From assembly GCA_963830175.1 (NCBI GenBank), contig CAWHKV010000008.1, forward strand, positions 83,488 through 147,487: a stretch of 64,000 bases of DNA, given 5' to 3'. Positions 32,035-42,012 of the stretch are shown here, one piece after another. The notes under the pieces were generated by a model. It ran no database searches and had not been told where the DNA came from. It worked only from the letters and a program-made list of their open reading frames with translations. Each line of letters begins with the position of its first letter. Within the stretch, counting starts at the first letter, position 1. Position numbers and translations under genes: made by a program. The DNA is from JBBRBB01 sp963830175 (GTDB taxonomy: Bacteria > Bacteroidota > Bacteroidia > Chitinophagales > Chitinophagaceae).

Positions 32035-34302
32035 CTATTTTGGAGAAATGCTTTTTGTAAGAGAATGATCGGTTGAATCCGTAGTATTTATCATTTGCAT
32101 AATATTGGTAAACGCCTGTTTGTTTTCAGCATTATCAAGAGCCAGATATATATCTTTCTTTTCTGCAGCAGTAAGGTGAAAACTCAAAGCAGCGGTGGCA
32201 GATTCCTGCGTGGGTATGTAATGAAATCCGATGTTGTAAAAATTTTCTCCGTATGCTCCAAACATGTAATTCACCTGGTCTGTCTGGTAATAATCCTGCA
32301 GTTTAAACCAGTTATTTTGTAATAGCAGCATGGGTTTGGTAACCAGCCCGAGAATACTATTGTCTTCATAAGGTCTTAACCAGTCACCAAAAGGCCGGTC
32401 GCGCATTTGTACCAGCACTACTTTGCTGGTATTTTCTTTTAGCCAGTCTTTAAAAAAATCTATAAAGCGAAGCGAAGTTTCATTGCCGAAATTATCTCTC
32501 AGTCCACCATCCATGGCATCAATATAAGGCTCTGTTGGCAACTCTACATTTGGAAGCACAAAAGGAAAAGTGGCATTTATTCTTAGGGCAGAAAGCATGC
32601 GCAAATTGCCGGGATCCTGGTTCCTAAAAAAAGACTGGTAATCTATGGCATCGGGTGCATTACTCCCGAGATCGTTTTTGTTAGGTAAAGGTTGCATCAT
32701 AAAGCGTGCACTGTGTGTGCTAATTACCATTTTTCTTCCATCGCGGGTTAAGGCAGCATTAAAAAACATGCTGGGTATTGCCGCATCTTCTTCAGGCTTT
32801 ACATAATCCCTCAGGCGTTTATCCAGCACCCCTTTGGTATTTCTGTTCAGCTTCTGTTCAAAAGAATATCCCCGGTCCCGAATATAATCGTGACCATCGA
32901 GGGTAAAGGTTCTAATAGGGCTTATAATATCGCGTGTGGTTAAAGAAGAAAATACCGGGTTCAATAGGTCTTTACCAATATTACCTACATATTGCCTGTC
33001 GTTTAGATCAACATCCCCGCCCTTCATTTTTAGATGATACAATTCCCTGAAATAAGCTGCACCCAGCATTCCGCCTGATGCGCCGTTGATTAAAAAGGTA
33101 TGTTGAAAAAAACTTCCATTGCTAATGCTATCCAGTCTTTGCAGCACATTCATTACAAAGGTTGCGCTTCGGTTGCCCCCACCGCTTACATCAACAATAA
33201 ACATTACAGGCTTTTCTTCGTGCTGCTTTTTCTTCCAGTTATTTAAAATGTTTATCCATGTATTTTTATCTTCTTCAATGTTATTAACAGAAACCATAGC
33301 CTCTATGGAATCCTGGGTGTATAAGGGTTTTTCATTTTTATAATCCAAACCATAGGCTTTGTTGCGCGGGTCAAACACTTCCTGCTTATACATAAAATTT
33401 ATTAGCAGGTAAACAGTTACTACGAAGGGTATGCTCCATGTGCCGAGAAATAACGACAATGCGCCGGCCATAGCTATTAACACTGCAAACAACACGGTAA
33501 TGCTGGCAGCAGCCGGTATTTGAAACCATTTATTATCAGTAAAAACCCCAATGAGAACAAGAAATAAAAATGCGAGAAAAAAGGCCTGAACAGCAGCAAT
33601 ATGGTGCCTTTTAAAAATTGAATTAATAAAGCCTTCTGTATAATGGCGTACATTTCTTGGCTTTTTAATTTGCAGCGAAGCATTTAAAAACAGGTCTATG
33701 CGCACTTCATCTTTATCTGGTTCAGTATTTTTTATTATGCGCTTAGCCCGTTCATACACTTCGTTGGCAGAATTAATATCCGTTGCCATTTTACGGTATA
33801 TAAACTTATCACGCCTGAAGAAGTAGGTAAAAGAAACAATAACAGATAAAATAAAGCCACCTATAAAGCCACCAATCAACAATAAAATATCGCCTGGGGG
33901 TAATAATTCCTGCTGCTTTTCATACTGAACGGCGAAGAAGCAGTAGGTAAAAAGAAAGATGATGGGTATAATGGAATTATTGATACAGTATTTTAAAAAC
34001 GGTTGGGTTGTTGTTGCCAAAAATTTAATGTGCCGTGTATGCAATATAAACGTAGTAATATTCCAGCTCATGATAAAGGTCGCGAAAGAAAAGCCTACTA
34101 TGGCAGTACTCAGGGCATTTACCCTGCCCATATATTCCGGTGCAAGCATCAGGGAGGCTGCGCCGTACGGTTTTAAAAAATTACCTGTAATGGTTGCAAA
34201 CAACACATACCATGTAATTAATAACACCTGGTACCTGCGAAAATGTAAGAACACCATCTGTACAGGCATTGAATAAAAAAAACGAACCAGATGTTGCTTC
34301 AT
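32035..34302 (-). CDS. Patatin-like phospholipase with multi-span membrane domain
   Basis: A 755-residue protein. The N-terminal half has about seven or eight membrane helices in two clusters (about 25-160 and 240-305). The C-terminal half is a patatin lipase domain with oxyanion SGGGNRSA (373-380), nucleophile elbow GASGG with S409, and the catalytic Asp in MDGGLRDNFG. Patatins hydrolyse acyl esters of phospholipids. The membrane domain is not the outer-membrane barrel of PlpD, so this is an inner-membrane or topologically unusual version. The two bases between its stop and the propeller gene leave no room for a terminator. Confidence 0.87.
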   Translation of the reverse strand: MKQHLVRFFYSMPVQMVFLHFRRYQVLLITWYVLFATITGNFLKPYGAASLMLAPEYMGRVNALSTAIVGFSFATFIMSWNITTFILHTRHIKFLATTTQPFLKYCINNSIIPIIFLFTYCFFAVQYEKQQELLPPGDILLLIGGFIGGFILSVIVSFTYFFRRDKFIYRKMATDINSANEVYERAKRIIKNTEPDKDEVRIDLFLNASLQIKKPRNVRHYTEGFINSIFKRHHIAAVQAFFLAFLFLVLIGVFTDNKWFQIPAAASITVLFAVLIAMAGALSLFLGTWSIPFVVTVYLLINFMYKQEVFDPRNKAYGLDYKNEKPLYTQDSIEAMVSVNNIEEDKNTWINILNNWKKKQHEEKPVMFIVDVSGGGNRSATFVMNVLQRLDSISNGSFFQHTFLINGASGGMLGAAYFRELYHLKMKGGDVDLNDRQYVGNIGKDLLNPVFSSLTTRDIISPIRTFTLDGHDYIRDRGYSFEQKLNRNTKGVLDKRLRDYVKPEEDAAIPSMFFNAALTRDGRKMVISTHSARFMMQPLPNKNDLGSNAPDAIDYQSFFRNQDPGNLRMLSALRINATFPFVLPNVELPTEPYIDAMDGGLRDNFGNETSLRFIDFFKDWLKENTSKVVLVQMRDRPFGDWLRPYEDNSILGLVTKPMLLLQNNWFKLQDYYQTDQVNYMFGAYGENFYNIGFHYIPTQESATAALSFHLTAAEKKDIYLALDNAENKQAFTNIMQMINTTDSTDHSLTKSISPK

Positions 34303-34407
34303 AAATTCATCCGTTAATTATGTATCCCTGTATAAACCTAAAATATCATCGTCAAAATGTCAACTGTAATGTAATATTTAACAAAGGTAAACTTAAATAA
34401 AAGTCTC

Positions 34408-35340
34408 TTAGGTACGGAGATAAAGCCTGTGCGCAAACAGTGTAACAAACAATGCGGAAGAAAATAAAAGGTGCATGGGTTGTGCAAAAGATGGTATGTT
34501 GTAATTAGTCATAATAAATCCGAACGCAATAGTGCCTAACGATAAAAGTAATATAGCTGTTGCAAGCCGGCGCACACTTTCATGCCCGAGAGAGCGGTAA
34601 AAAACCGAAATATTTAGTATGGTTAATAAAACACCTGTAGCAATATGCCATTGTAAAATATTGCCAGCCTTATCTATCCAAAGGTTTCGTTGTTCATAGT
34701 GTAATGCGCGTGATATTTCATCGATCTGCTCCCTTACATCAGTGCCTAAAATAATTTGAATGATGATTATTACCATGGCTGTTGTTGCCATATTCTTTAA
34801 AAGTTTGTCAGCAACGAATTCTTTTGCAGTTAATAAATGAATAATGATAACCGGTATTAAGGCTATAAATAATGCCACCACCATATGCACCGTGATCTTT
34901 ACTACTGCCAGGTTCGCATCTACCACCTTTTTTCCTAACCATCCCTGGAAACCTGTAGCTATCAATAAAAGCAATGACCACCAAAAAATGTTTTTTTTAG
35001 TTTTATAAAAAGCCCGGAAACTCCATGCAACATGTATCAAAATAAATAAACCCAGGAGGGCGCCAACCATGCGGTTAATATATTCTATCCACGTATGATA
35101 AACATTAAAGGAGTGATCAATATCCTGCTGGTCGAGGTATTTTTCAAAATCGGGTGGCAGTTGATCAGCGTGTGTTGGTGGTATCCACATGCCAAAACAT
35201 GTAGGCCAATCCGGGCAACCCATTCCGCTTTGCGTGGTTCGTACAATCCCTCCTGCAAGAATGACTACAAAAACAAAAACCAGTATAAAACGGGTATACC
35301 GTACGTATTTCTTGTTATCCTCGCCTTCCATTCTATGCAT
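34408..35340 (-). CDS. ctaA: Heme A synthase
   Basis: CtaA/COX15 oxidises heme O to heme A for cytochrome oxidases. The 310-residue protein has eight membrane helices, the N-terminal GGIVRTTQSGMGCPDWPTC loop that marks the family, and His residues in membrane helices (LFILIHVAWSF, ITVHMVVALFI, HIATGVLLTI, MHLLFSSALF) as heme ligands. The ATG at 35340 is used; ATG at 35331 is an alternative. It is not adjacent to ctaB or cox genes here. Confidence 0.93.
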   Translation of the reverse strand: MHRMEGEDNKKYVRYTRFILVFVFVVILAGGIVRTTQSGMGCPDWPTCFGMWIPPTHADQLPPDFEKYLDQQDIDHSFNVYHTWIEYINRMVGALLGLFILIHVAWSFRAFYKTKKNIFWWSLLLLIATGFQGWLGKKVVDANLAVVKITVHMVVALFIALIPVIIIHLLTAKEFVADKLLKNMATTAMVIIIIQIILGTDVREQIDEISRALHYEQRNLWIDKAGNILQWHIATGVLLTILNISVFYRSLGHESVRRLATAILLLSLGTIAFGFIMTNYNIPSFAQPMHLLFSSALFVTLFAHRLYLRT

Positions 35341-35421
35341 GAAAAAAATTAAACCTGTGTTTATGAGATATGCAAAACTAAGCTGCTAGTGTTAAAGTAT
35401 ACATGCGCGGCATAAAGTTCG

Positions 35422-35429
35422 TAAATTTG
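35422..35429 (+). promoter_or_regulatory. -7 box TAAATTTG upstream of the prohibitin gene
   Basis: TAAATTTG fits TAnnTTTG and lies 27 bp before the ATG at 35457. GCGGCATAAAGTTCG precedes it, and no clean TTG -33 element is seen. Confidence 0.45.
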
Positions 35430-35456
35430 ACGCCTGCTTAAATTTAAAACAATCCC

Positions 35457-36362
35457 ATGTCATTAATTATTTTAGGAATTATGGTCCTTATCGGATCTTA
35501 TCTCGTTGGAAAAGCAAATTACCAGTTTGTCCGTTTACGTAAACCCATTATGCAGGCAGGTTTCCTCATACTTATCGTAGGCATATTATATTCCTGCATT
35601 ATTCAAATTGATGCGGGTGAGGTGGGTGTAAAAAAACTGTTTGGTAAAGTTCAGAATGATGTGTTGGGCAGCGGGCTTCATTTTATAAATCCTTTGCTCG
35701 AAGTAGAAAAGATGGATATTAAAACGCAGAACTATACCATGAGTGGAGTACAGGATGAAGGAAATAAAAGTGGTGACGATGCCATTCGTGTACTAACGAG
35801 CGATGGGTTAGAAGTGACAATAGACCTCACAGTACTGTACCGCGTTTTACCTACAGATGCTCCATCTATTTTAAAAGAAACCGGTGCAGATTATAAAGAC
35901 AAAATTGTTCGCCCGCTAACCAGAACTAAAATCCGCGATAACTCTGTGTATTACGAGGCTGTAAGCCTTTATTCTAACCGTCGCGATGAATTTCAGCAAC
36001 GCATTTTTAAAAGTATAGATGCCGATTTTAAAAAACGCGGTCTCGTGCTTGAGCAATTGCTTGTAAGAAATATTACCCTGCCCGAATCTGTTAAGGCTGC
36101 CATTGAACAAAAGATCAACGCAGAACAGGAAGCACAGAAAATGCAGTTCGTGTTGCAGAAAGAAAAACAGGAGGCAGAACGTAAAAGGGTAGAAGCACAG
36201 GGTATTGCCGATTACCAGCATATCATCAGCGAAAGCCTTACAGATAAACAATTGCAATATGAAAGTATTAAAGCACAGTTAGAGCTGGCTAAGTCGCCCA
36301 ATGCCAAGGTGTTAATTATGGGAAAGGGAAATACACCCGTAATTCTGGACAGTAAGAATTAG
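35457..36362 (+). CDS. Prohibitin-family SPFH protein
   Basis: A 301-residue membrane-anchored protein. Two hydrophobic segments lie at the N-terminus (about 2-16 and 33-50), followed by an SPFH/band-7 domain (IDAGEVGVKKLFGKV to NITLPESVKAAIEQKINAEQ) and a charged coiled coil (EAQKMQFVLQKEKQEAERKR). Such proteins oligomerise into membrane scaffolds and modulate membrane proteases. The stomatin/NfeD pair at 56.6-58.7 kb is a second SPFH system in the same window. The gene is a single transcription unit. Confidence 0.92.
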   Translation: MSLIILGIMVLIGSYLVGKANYQFVRLRKPIMQAGFLILIVGILYSCIIQIDAGEVGVKKLFGKVQNDVLGSGLHFINPLLEVEKMDIKTQNYTMSGVQDEGNKSGDDAIRVLTSDGLEVTIDLTVLYRVLPTDAPSILKETGADYKDKIVRPLTRTKIRDNSVYYEAVSLYSNRRDEFQQRIFKSIDADFKKRGLVLEQLLVRNITLPESVKAAIEQKINAEQEAQKMQFVLQKEKQEAERKRVEAQGIADYQHIISESLTDKQLQYESIKAQLELAKSPNAKVLIMGKGNTPVILDSKN

Positions 36363-36423
36363 TATTCAAATAATTCAACAGGCAGCAGGTATAATTGCAA
36401 CTTCAATTTTTCATTTAGGAATA

Positions 36424-36431
36424 TATCTTTG
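36424..36431 (+). promoter_or_regulatory. -7 box TATCTTTG upstream of the TPR gene
   Basis: TATCTTTG fits TAnnTTTG and lies 20 bp before the ATG at 36452, which supports that ATG as the true start of the frameshifted gene. Confidence 0.5.
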
Positions 36432-36451
36432 CGCTCTTTACAAATTTTTTT

Positions 36452-37104
36452 ATGAAATTCTATAATCTTCTTATAAAGTACCGGTTTTGGTTAAGCCTGC
36501 TGGCAATTGTTTTGGCAGTGGTGCTTAATGTTACCGGTACAGGCTTTTGCCGGTTTTCCCGTTATATTTTGTTGCGTTGATTGGATTATTGAGCCATTTC
36601 TTCATTGGCCCAATGCGCCTTATACAAGAACCGATGGAACAGGGTAATGTGGAAGAAGTTGAAAGAATACTGGGCACCATTTGGTATCCCAATCTTTTAT
36701 ATAAACCGGTTAGAAGCACATATTATACTGTTAAAGGAAATCTTGCTATGATGAAGCAGGACTTTGATTCTGCCGAAAAGCACCTGAAGAAAAGTTCTGA
36801 ACTGGGGTCTCCCATGCCCGAAGCGGAGGGAGCTAATAAATTGCAACTGGGCATGATGTCTTTACAGAAAGGCGATTTTAGGGCAGGTGAAAGTTATATG
36901 CGTGCTGCGCTTCGCGCAGGCATTCCCGATAAAGAAAGTGAAGCCATTGCTTATTTAAGTATGTGCCAGATATTTATGAATAAACGGCAGTTTCGTGCAG
37001 CAAAAGATTATTTCCGCAAAGCCAAAGAATGTAAGCCAAAAACAAAGCAGGTGGTTGACCAGATTAAAGAAATTGAAAAATATATTTCCCGGGTTCAGGG
37101 TTAG
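36452..37104 (+). pseudogene. Two-TM tetratricopeptide protein, one-base frameshift as read
   Basis: From the ATG at 36452 the frame encodes MKFYNLLIKYRFWLSLLAIV and stops at 36578-36580. The rest of the protein, LPVFPLYFVALIGLLSHFF onward, is open in another frame from about 36547 to 37104. One extra base in the T4 run at 36545-36548 would join them into one protein of about 217 residues. It would have two membrane helices, then TPR-like helices (VKGNLAMMKQDFDSAEKHLK, QKGDFRAGESYMRAALRAG, MNKRQFRAAKDYFRKAKEC). TPR units scaffold protein complexes; the partner is unknown. The promoter and both halves agree, so a sequencing error or very recent indel is likely. A 185-residue product from TTG at 36547 is the naive reading. 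Confidence 0.75.
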
Positions 37105-37170
37105 TGTTATGTAGATAAATATTAACCGGTTATTTCCACAGTGTAATCTAATTTTTTATTATACTTGTAT

Positions 37171-37210
37171 ATAGCAGCTATTCATTAATAGCTGCTATTG
37201 TTTTTATTTT
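37171..37210 (+). terminator. Strong intrinsic terminator after the TPR gene
   Basis: Perfect 12-bp stem ATAGCAGCTATT / AATAGCTGCTAT with loop CATT, followed by TGTTTTTATTTTT. It separates the TPR gene from the helicase gene at 37284. Confidence 0.88.
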
Positions 37211-37283
37211 TCAACCATATCCGTTCAGTGTTGCCTGGTGCTATCTTTTCGCATTTCAACCTGTTCCCACAACATAATTTTAG

Positions 37284-40200
37284 ATGCCTACAAAAAAGTA
37301 CAATACCGAGAAGTTTTTAGAAGTATATAATAACCTCAACAGTCACCAGCAAAAAGCGGTTGATGCTATTGAAGGGCCTGTAATGGTAATTGCTGGGCCT
37401 GGCACCGGTAAAACACAAATACTTTCTGCACGCATAGGAAAGATATTAATGGAGACAGATACTGCTCCTCAGAATATACTGTGCCTAACCTTTACGGAGG
37501 CTGGTGTTATAGCCATGCGCAGAAGGTTATTGTCAATGATTGGTGCAGATGCCTTTCGAGTGCACATCTACACCTTCCATGCCTTTTGTAATGATGTGAT
37601 ACAAGATAACCTAAGCCTGTTTGAAAAAACTTCTCTCGACCCTGTTTCAGATTTGCAAAGAATTGACCTTTTAAAACAATTGGTAGATGCCTTTCCAAAA
37701 AATCACCCCTTAAAAAGATATCGGGGTGATGTGTATTACGAGATCAAACACCTGCAAAATTTATTCAGTACTATGAAGCAGGAAGGATGGACACCTGCCT
37801 TTGTTAGCGAGCGCATAGATGCATACCTGCAATCCCTGCCCATGCGGGATGAGTACATTGCAAAACGTGCCTCGAGCGGTTTTAAAAAGGGCGATATAAG
37901 AACAGATAAAATTGAACAGGAAACTGAAAAAATGGAAAGGTTGCGTGCAGCCTCCCGGGAGTTCGAGCATTTTCAGCAACTCATGCGAAAAAACAATTTG
38001 TACGATTTTGATGATATGATAAACTGGGTTATAAAAGCTTTTGAAGAAAACCCAAACCTCTTAATGCAATATCAGGAACAGTTTCTTTATATTTTGGTTG
38101 ATGAGTATCAGGATACCAGCGGTACACAAAACAGGCTGGTAGAGTTGCTTATAAATTACTGGGATAAACCCAATGTTTTTGTTGTAGGTGACGATGATCA
38201 GAGTATTTACCGTTTTCAGGGTGCTAATGTTGAGAACATGAACCTTTTTGCCGGCAATTATAAAAACGACCTGTTAACTGTTGTACTTGAAAATAATTAC
38301 CGTTCAGTACAGGGAATTCTTGATATTTCAAAAACCTTGATTGATAGAAATACAGAAAGGCTTATTCATAAAAATCCCGATTTAAAACTTTCAAAAAACC
38401 TGGTTTCATCCAACGAAAAAATAAAACATCTTGCGCACCTGCCTATCATTCATACTTACGAAACAAAGCAACAGGAGATGGTTGGTATAACACAACAGGT
38501 AGAAAAGATTTTAGCAGAAGGAATTGAGCCGCGAAAGATTAGTATTATTTATAAAGAAAACAAGTACGGAGAAGAATTAGCACAATATTTTAAACTTAGA
38601 AAAATACCTTATTACAGCAAACGCAGTCTTGATATACTATGCATACCCTTTGCAAAAAAGCTCATTTCAGTTTTGCGTTATTTGTCTTATCAATACGATG
38701 TGGCATATAGCGGGGATGAATTGTTATTTGAAATATTACATTACGACTGGTTTAAAATTCCGCCAGCGGAAATCGCGAAGGTTAGCATAGAAGTTGCCAA
38801 CACACAATTTTCAGCAGATAAAACCTCCATCAGGCAGTTGTTATACGAAAGAAGTAACCAACCTATTAAAGACCTTTTTTCAAAAGGCATGCATCCCGGT
38901 TTAAAAAAGGCAAGTGAAGTAATTGAATCACTGATCGCGAAAGTACCAAACGTAACCTTGCAGGGATTGTTTGAATGTATTATTCGTGAAGCAGGCGTGC
39001 TTACTAATATTATGCAAAGTGATGAAAAGATTTGGCAGTTGCAGGTACTTACAGGATTGTTCGATTTCATTAAGGAAGAAACGCACCGCAACCCGGATAT
39101 GGATTTAAAAAACCTCATTAAGCTTTTCGACCTTATGCAAAGCGAAAATATTTCTCTTCCATTGGTAGAAGTGAGTGGTAACGACCGTGGCGTAAACCTG
39201 CTCACATCACACGGATCAAAAGGGTTGGAATTTGAATACGTATTTTTTGCAGGGTGCAATGCACCCCTGTGGGAGAAAAAGAGAAAACAATCTGGTGGGT
39301 TTAAATTTCCCGATACCATATTTTCGTCGGTAGGCAATGCCGGGGATGATGGTGCAGCTGAGGAAGAATTGCGAAGGTTGTTTTATGTTGCGTTAACCCG
39401 CGCAGAACAACACCTTTTTATTTCTTACTGTTGTTTTAAAAACGATGGCAAGGAAATAGAGCCTTCTATGTTTATTGCCGAAATACTTGATAAGCACGAA
39501 CTGCAAACCGAAAAGGTTTTTATCGATCCTGTTTTCCAGGCAGATTTCCAAATATTGCAAATGGAAAATAATGTGGCGCCAGAAATAGAAAAGATAGAAA
39601 CAACATATGTAAATATGTTGCTCGAGAAGTTCGTAATGAACGTTACAGCGCTTAATAATTATTTAAAATGTCCGCTGCAGTTTTACTTTAATAATTTAAT
39701 TCGCATTCCTTCACCTAAAAATGAAAATACAGAGTTTGGTTCGGCAGTGCACCATGCATTAGAACAGCTGTTCAAAAAAATGCAGGTTAACAACAATGTA
39801 TTTCCACCAAAAGAAGAATTTATCCGGGATTTCATTACCTATATGCATCGCCACCGCGAAAGCTTTACAAAAGAACAATTTGAAAGAAGGTTGGAATACG
39901 GCAACGATGTACTTTCTGAATATTATGATAATAACGTGCATGGCTGGAACAAGATCGTTGCCCTAGAAATGACCATTAGAAATGTGATGGTAGATGATGT
40001 TCCCGTTAAAGGAAAGCTTGACAAATTAGAATTTAATGGAAAAGAAGTAAACGTGGTTGATTACAAAACCGGAAATCCTGACAATGCAAAAGAAAAGTTG
40101 TTGGCGCCAAATACAAAAAATGAAAATGGTGGAGATTATTGGCGGCAGGCAGTTTTCTATAAAATTTTATTAGATAGTAATTCGCGTAACTGGCTTGCTG

Positions 40201-40448
40201 TAAGCAGCGAGTTTGATTTTATTGAGCCAGATAAAAAGAAAACGTATAGAAAGTTTAAGATCATAATTCAGCCGGAAGATATTACAACCGTAAAACAGCA
40301 AATTAAGTTGGTGTGGAGTAAAATACAGTCACACGATTTTTATACAGGATGCGGCGAACCAAAATGCCCTTATTGCGAATTTGTTAAAACCAATAACATG
40401 GCTGTTGCTTTACACGAATTGGTTAATACAGAAGACGAAGAAGTATAA
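37284..40448 (+). CDS. UvrD/RecB-type helicase fused to an Fe-S PD-(D/E)XK nuclease
   Basis: A 1054-residue protein. The N-terminal two-thirds is a superfamily 1A helicase: Q motif and Walker A (AGPGTGKTQ, 37-45), YILVDEYQDTSGTQN (motif II), VVGDDDQSIYRFQGA (III), LLTSHGSKGLEFEYVF (V) and RRLFYVALTRAEQ (VI). The C-terminus is a nuclease of the RecB/Cas4 class: GSAVHHALEQLF, GKLDKLEF, and VVDYKTG with D926 and K928. Four cysteines, C796 (LKCPLQFYF) and C1023, C1028, C1031 near the end, match the 4Fe-4S cage of AddB-type nucleases. It likely acts in recombinational repair. No addB or other recBCD-like partner lies beside it. Confidence 0.9.
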   Translation: MPTKKYNTEKFLEVYNNLNSHQQKAVDAIEGPVMVIAGPGTGKTQILSARIGKILMETDTAPQNILCLTFTEAGVIAMRRRLLSMIGADAFRVHIYTFHAFCNDVIQDNLSLFEKTSLDPVSDLQRIDLLKQLVDAFPKNHPLKRYRGDVYYEIKHLQNLFSTMKQEGWTPAFVSERIDAYLQSLPMRDEYIAKRASSGFKKGDIRTDKIEQETEKMERLRAASREFEHFQQLMRKNNLYDFDDMINWVIKAFEENPNLLMQYQEQFLYILVDEYQDTSGTQNRLVELLINYWDKPNVFVVGDDDQSIYRFQGANVENMNLFAGNYKNDLLTVVLENNYRSVQGILDISKTLIDRNTERLIHKNPDLKLSKNLVSSNEKIKHLAHLPIIHTYETKQQEMVGITQQVEKILAEGIEPRKISIIYKENKYGEELAQYFKLRKIPYYSKRSLDILCIPFAKKLISVLRYLSYQYDVAYSGDELLFEILHYDWFKIPPAEIAKVSIEVANTQFSADKTSIRQLLYERSNQPIKDLFSKGMHPGLKKASEVIESLIAKVPNVTLQGLFECIIREAGVLTNIMQSDEKIWQLQVLTGLFDFIKEETHRNPDMDLKNLIKLFDLMQSENISLPLVEVSGNDRGVNLLTSHGSKGLEFEYVFFAGCNAPLWEKKRKQSGGFKFPDTIFSSVGNAGDDGAAEEELRRLFYVALTRAEQHLFISYCCFKNDGKEIEPSMFIAEILDKHELQTEKVFIDPVFQADFQILQMENNVAPEIEKIETTYVNMLLEKFVMNVTALNNYLKCPLQFYFNNLIRIPSPKNENTEFGSAVHHALEQLFKKMQVNNNVFPPKEEFIRDFITYMHRHRESFTKEQFERRLEYGNDVLSEYYDNNVHGWNKIVALEMTIRNVMVDDVPVKGKLDKLEFNGKEVNVVDYKTGNPDNAKEKLLAPNTKNENGGDYWRQAVFYKILLDSNSRNWLAVSSEFDFIEPDKKKTYRKFKIIIQPEDITTVKQQIKLVWSKIQSHDFYTGCGEPKCPYCEFVKTNNMAVALHELVNTEDEEV

Positions 40449-40555
40449 GCAATCAAAAAATTTAACGCCGATGCACGCGATGTTTTTAAATTATTAAAAC
40501 ATCGTTTGCAAAGACCCTTGTTTAAAGAAGTTAAGTTTGCTTAGTTAAAATAACA

Positions 40556-41971
40556 ATGAGAATATACCCGCGCAAAATTCAGCATCCGGTTTTGATATTA
40601 ATAATATCAGCACTATTGTTTTCATCATGTGCGAATATAGTTCCGCCAACGGGTGGTTTAAGGGATTCCTTACCTCCCGTGTTGATCAATTCCCTGCCAA
40701 AAGATTCTGCTGTAAATATTTTAACCAATAAGATTCTGCTTGAGTTTGATGAGTATGTACAAATAGACAATGATTGGCTTAACAAGGTAATTGTATCACC
40801 TTACCCTAACCAGTCGCCGAACATTTTAAGCAAGCTGCGTACAGTTACCATTCGCATGCGCGACACATTGCAACCCAATACAACGTATTCCATCAATTTT
40901 GCAAACACATTAAAAGATGTGAATGAAGGAAACCCGTATAAGAATTTTACCTACGTTTTTTCTACAGGCGATAAACTGGATGTGGGTAAAATTTCAGGGA
41001 ACGTTTTACTGGCAGAAAGCGGCGGCGTAGATTCTACACTGCTCGTAATATTACATGAGAACTTAAACGATTCAGCCATAAAAAAATTAAGACCCGATTA
41101 TGTTGCCCGTATAAATGGTGAGGGTAATTTTTCTTTTAATTTTTTACCCCGTAAGCCATTTAATATTTATGTACTTCCCGATGATTATTCTAAAAAGTAC
41201 GATGACAGTACAAAAATGTTTGCATTTTTAAATGAGCCTGTAATGCCTGATAGCAGTGCTTCCCAGCTTAACCTGTTTGCTTTTGAAGAAGAAAAGAAAA
41301 CGGATACCAGGATAATCACCTCAAATGCTAAAAAGCCGGCAAAAACAGATACCGCCAAAATCGCATCGTTAGAATATGGCATCAATATAGAAAGAGGGCA
41401 ACAAAGTATTTTAAAAAACATTGAATTCACATTTCCATCAAGGATATATGCTTATGATTCCTCTAAAGTTTTTATTACAGATACGAATTATAATTTCATT
41501 TCAGGGCTTTCTTTAATGGCAAAAGATACCACCAATAAAAAATTTACAGCTGCCTATTCCTGGCAGCCTGAAGAATCTCTTGCACTTATTATAAAACCTG
41601 GTGCATTTGCAGACAGTTCGGGTGTAACCCTGGCACAGACTGACACAATTAGATTTGTAACCCGTAGCGAGAATACGTATGGCAGCATTCGAATAAGGTT
41701 TGGCAATCTTGATCTTTCCCGCAACCCGGTTTTGCAATTGGTTCAGGATAATGAAATTGTAGAATCAATACCGCTTACGCAAAGCGAACTTTTCAGGCGT
41801 TTATACGAGCCGGGCGATTATAAACTCCGCATTTTATTTGATGCCAATAAGAATGGAGTTTGGGATGCAGGAAACTTTTCTAAAAAGTTGCAACCTGAAA
41901 TTGTAAGAAAAATTACACAGTCCATTAATATTAAAAGAAACTGGGATAACGAGGTAAACATTAACCTTTAA
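40556..41971 (+). CDS. Ig-like (Big_5) domain lipoprotein
   Basis: A 471-residue lipoprotein with signal MRIYPRKIQHPVLILIISAL, lipobox SSC near residue 25, then CANIVPPTGGLRDSLPP. The N-terminal part is a Big_5 Ig-like domain (NILTNKILLEFDEYVQID, MRDTLQPNTTYSINF) that is standard in Bacteroidetes surface proteins with this ANIVPPTGG start. The rest is all-beta, with a central Lys/Thr-rich linker (about 245-275) and a final domain ending in NKNGVWDAGN. A C-terminal sorting domain is not seen. Function unknown; structural or adhesive role at the outer membrane is inferred. Confidence 0.86.
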   Translation: MRIYPRKIQHPVLILIISALLFSSCANIVPPTGGLRDSLPPVLINSLPKDSAVNILTNKILLEFDEYVQIDNDWLNKVIVSPYPNQSPNILSKLRTVTIRMRDTLQPNTTYSINFANTLKDVNEGNPYKNFTYVFSTGDKLDVGKISGNVLLAESGGVDSTLLVILHENLNDSAIKKLRPDYVARINGEGNFSFNFLPRKPFNIYVLPDDYSKKYDDSTKMFAFLNEPVMPDSSASQLNLFAFEEEKKTDTRIITSNAKKPAKTDTAKIASLEYGINIERGQQSILKNIEFTFPSRIYAYDSSKVFITDTNYNFISGLSLMAKDTTNKKFTAAYSWQPEESLALIIKPGAFADSSGVTLAQTDTIRFVTRSENTYGSIRIRFGNLDLSRNPVLQLVQDNEIVESIPLTQSELFRRLYEPGDYKLRILFDANKNGVWDAGNFSKKLQPEIVRKITQSINIKRNWDNEVNINL

Positions 41972-41996
41972 TAATGATCGCTGTTTCACAATAAAT

Positions 41997-42004
41997 TATC
42001 TTTG
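41997..42004 (+). promoter_or_regulatory. -7 box TATCTTTG upstream of recR
   Basis: TATCTTTG fits TAnnTTTG and ends 8 bp before the ATG at 42013, which would make a leaderless or nearly leaderless mRNA. Confidence 0.4.
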
Positions 42005-42012
42005 CATAAGCT

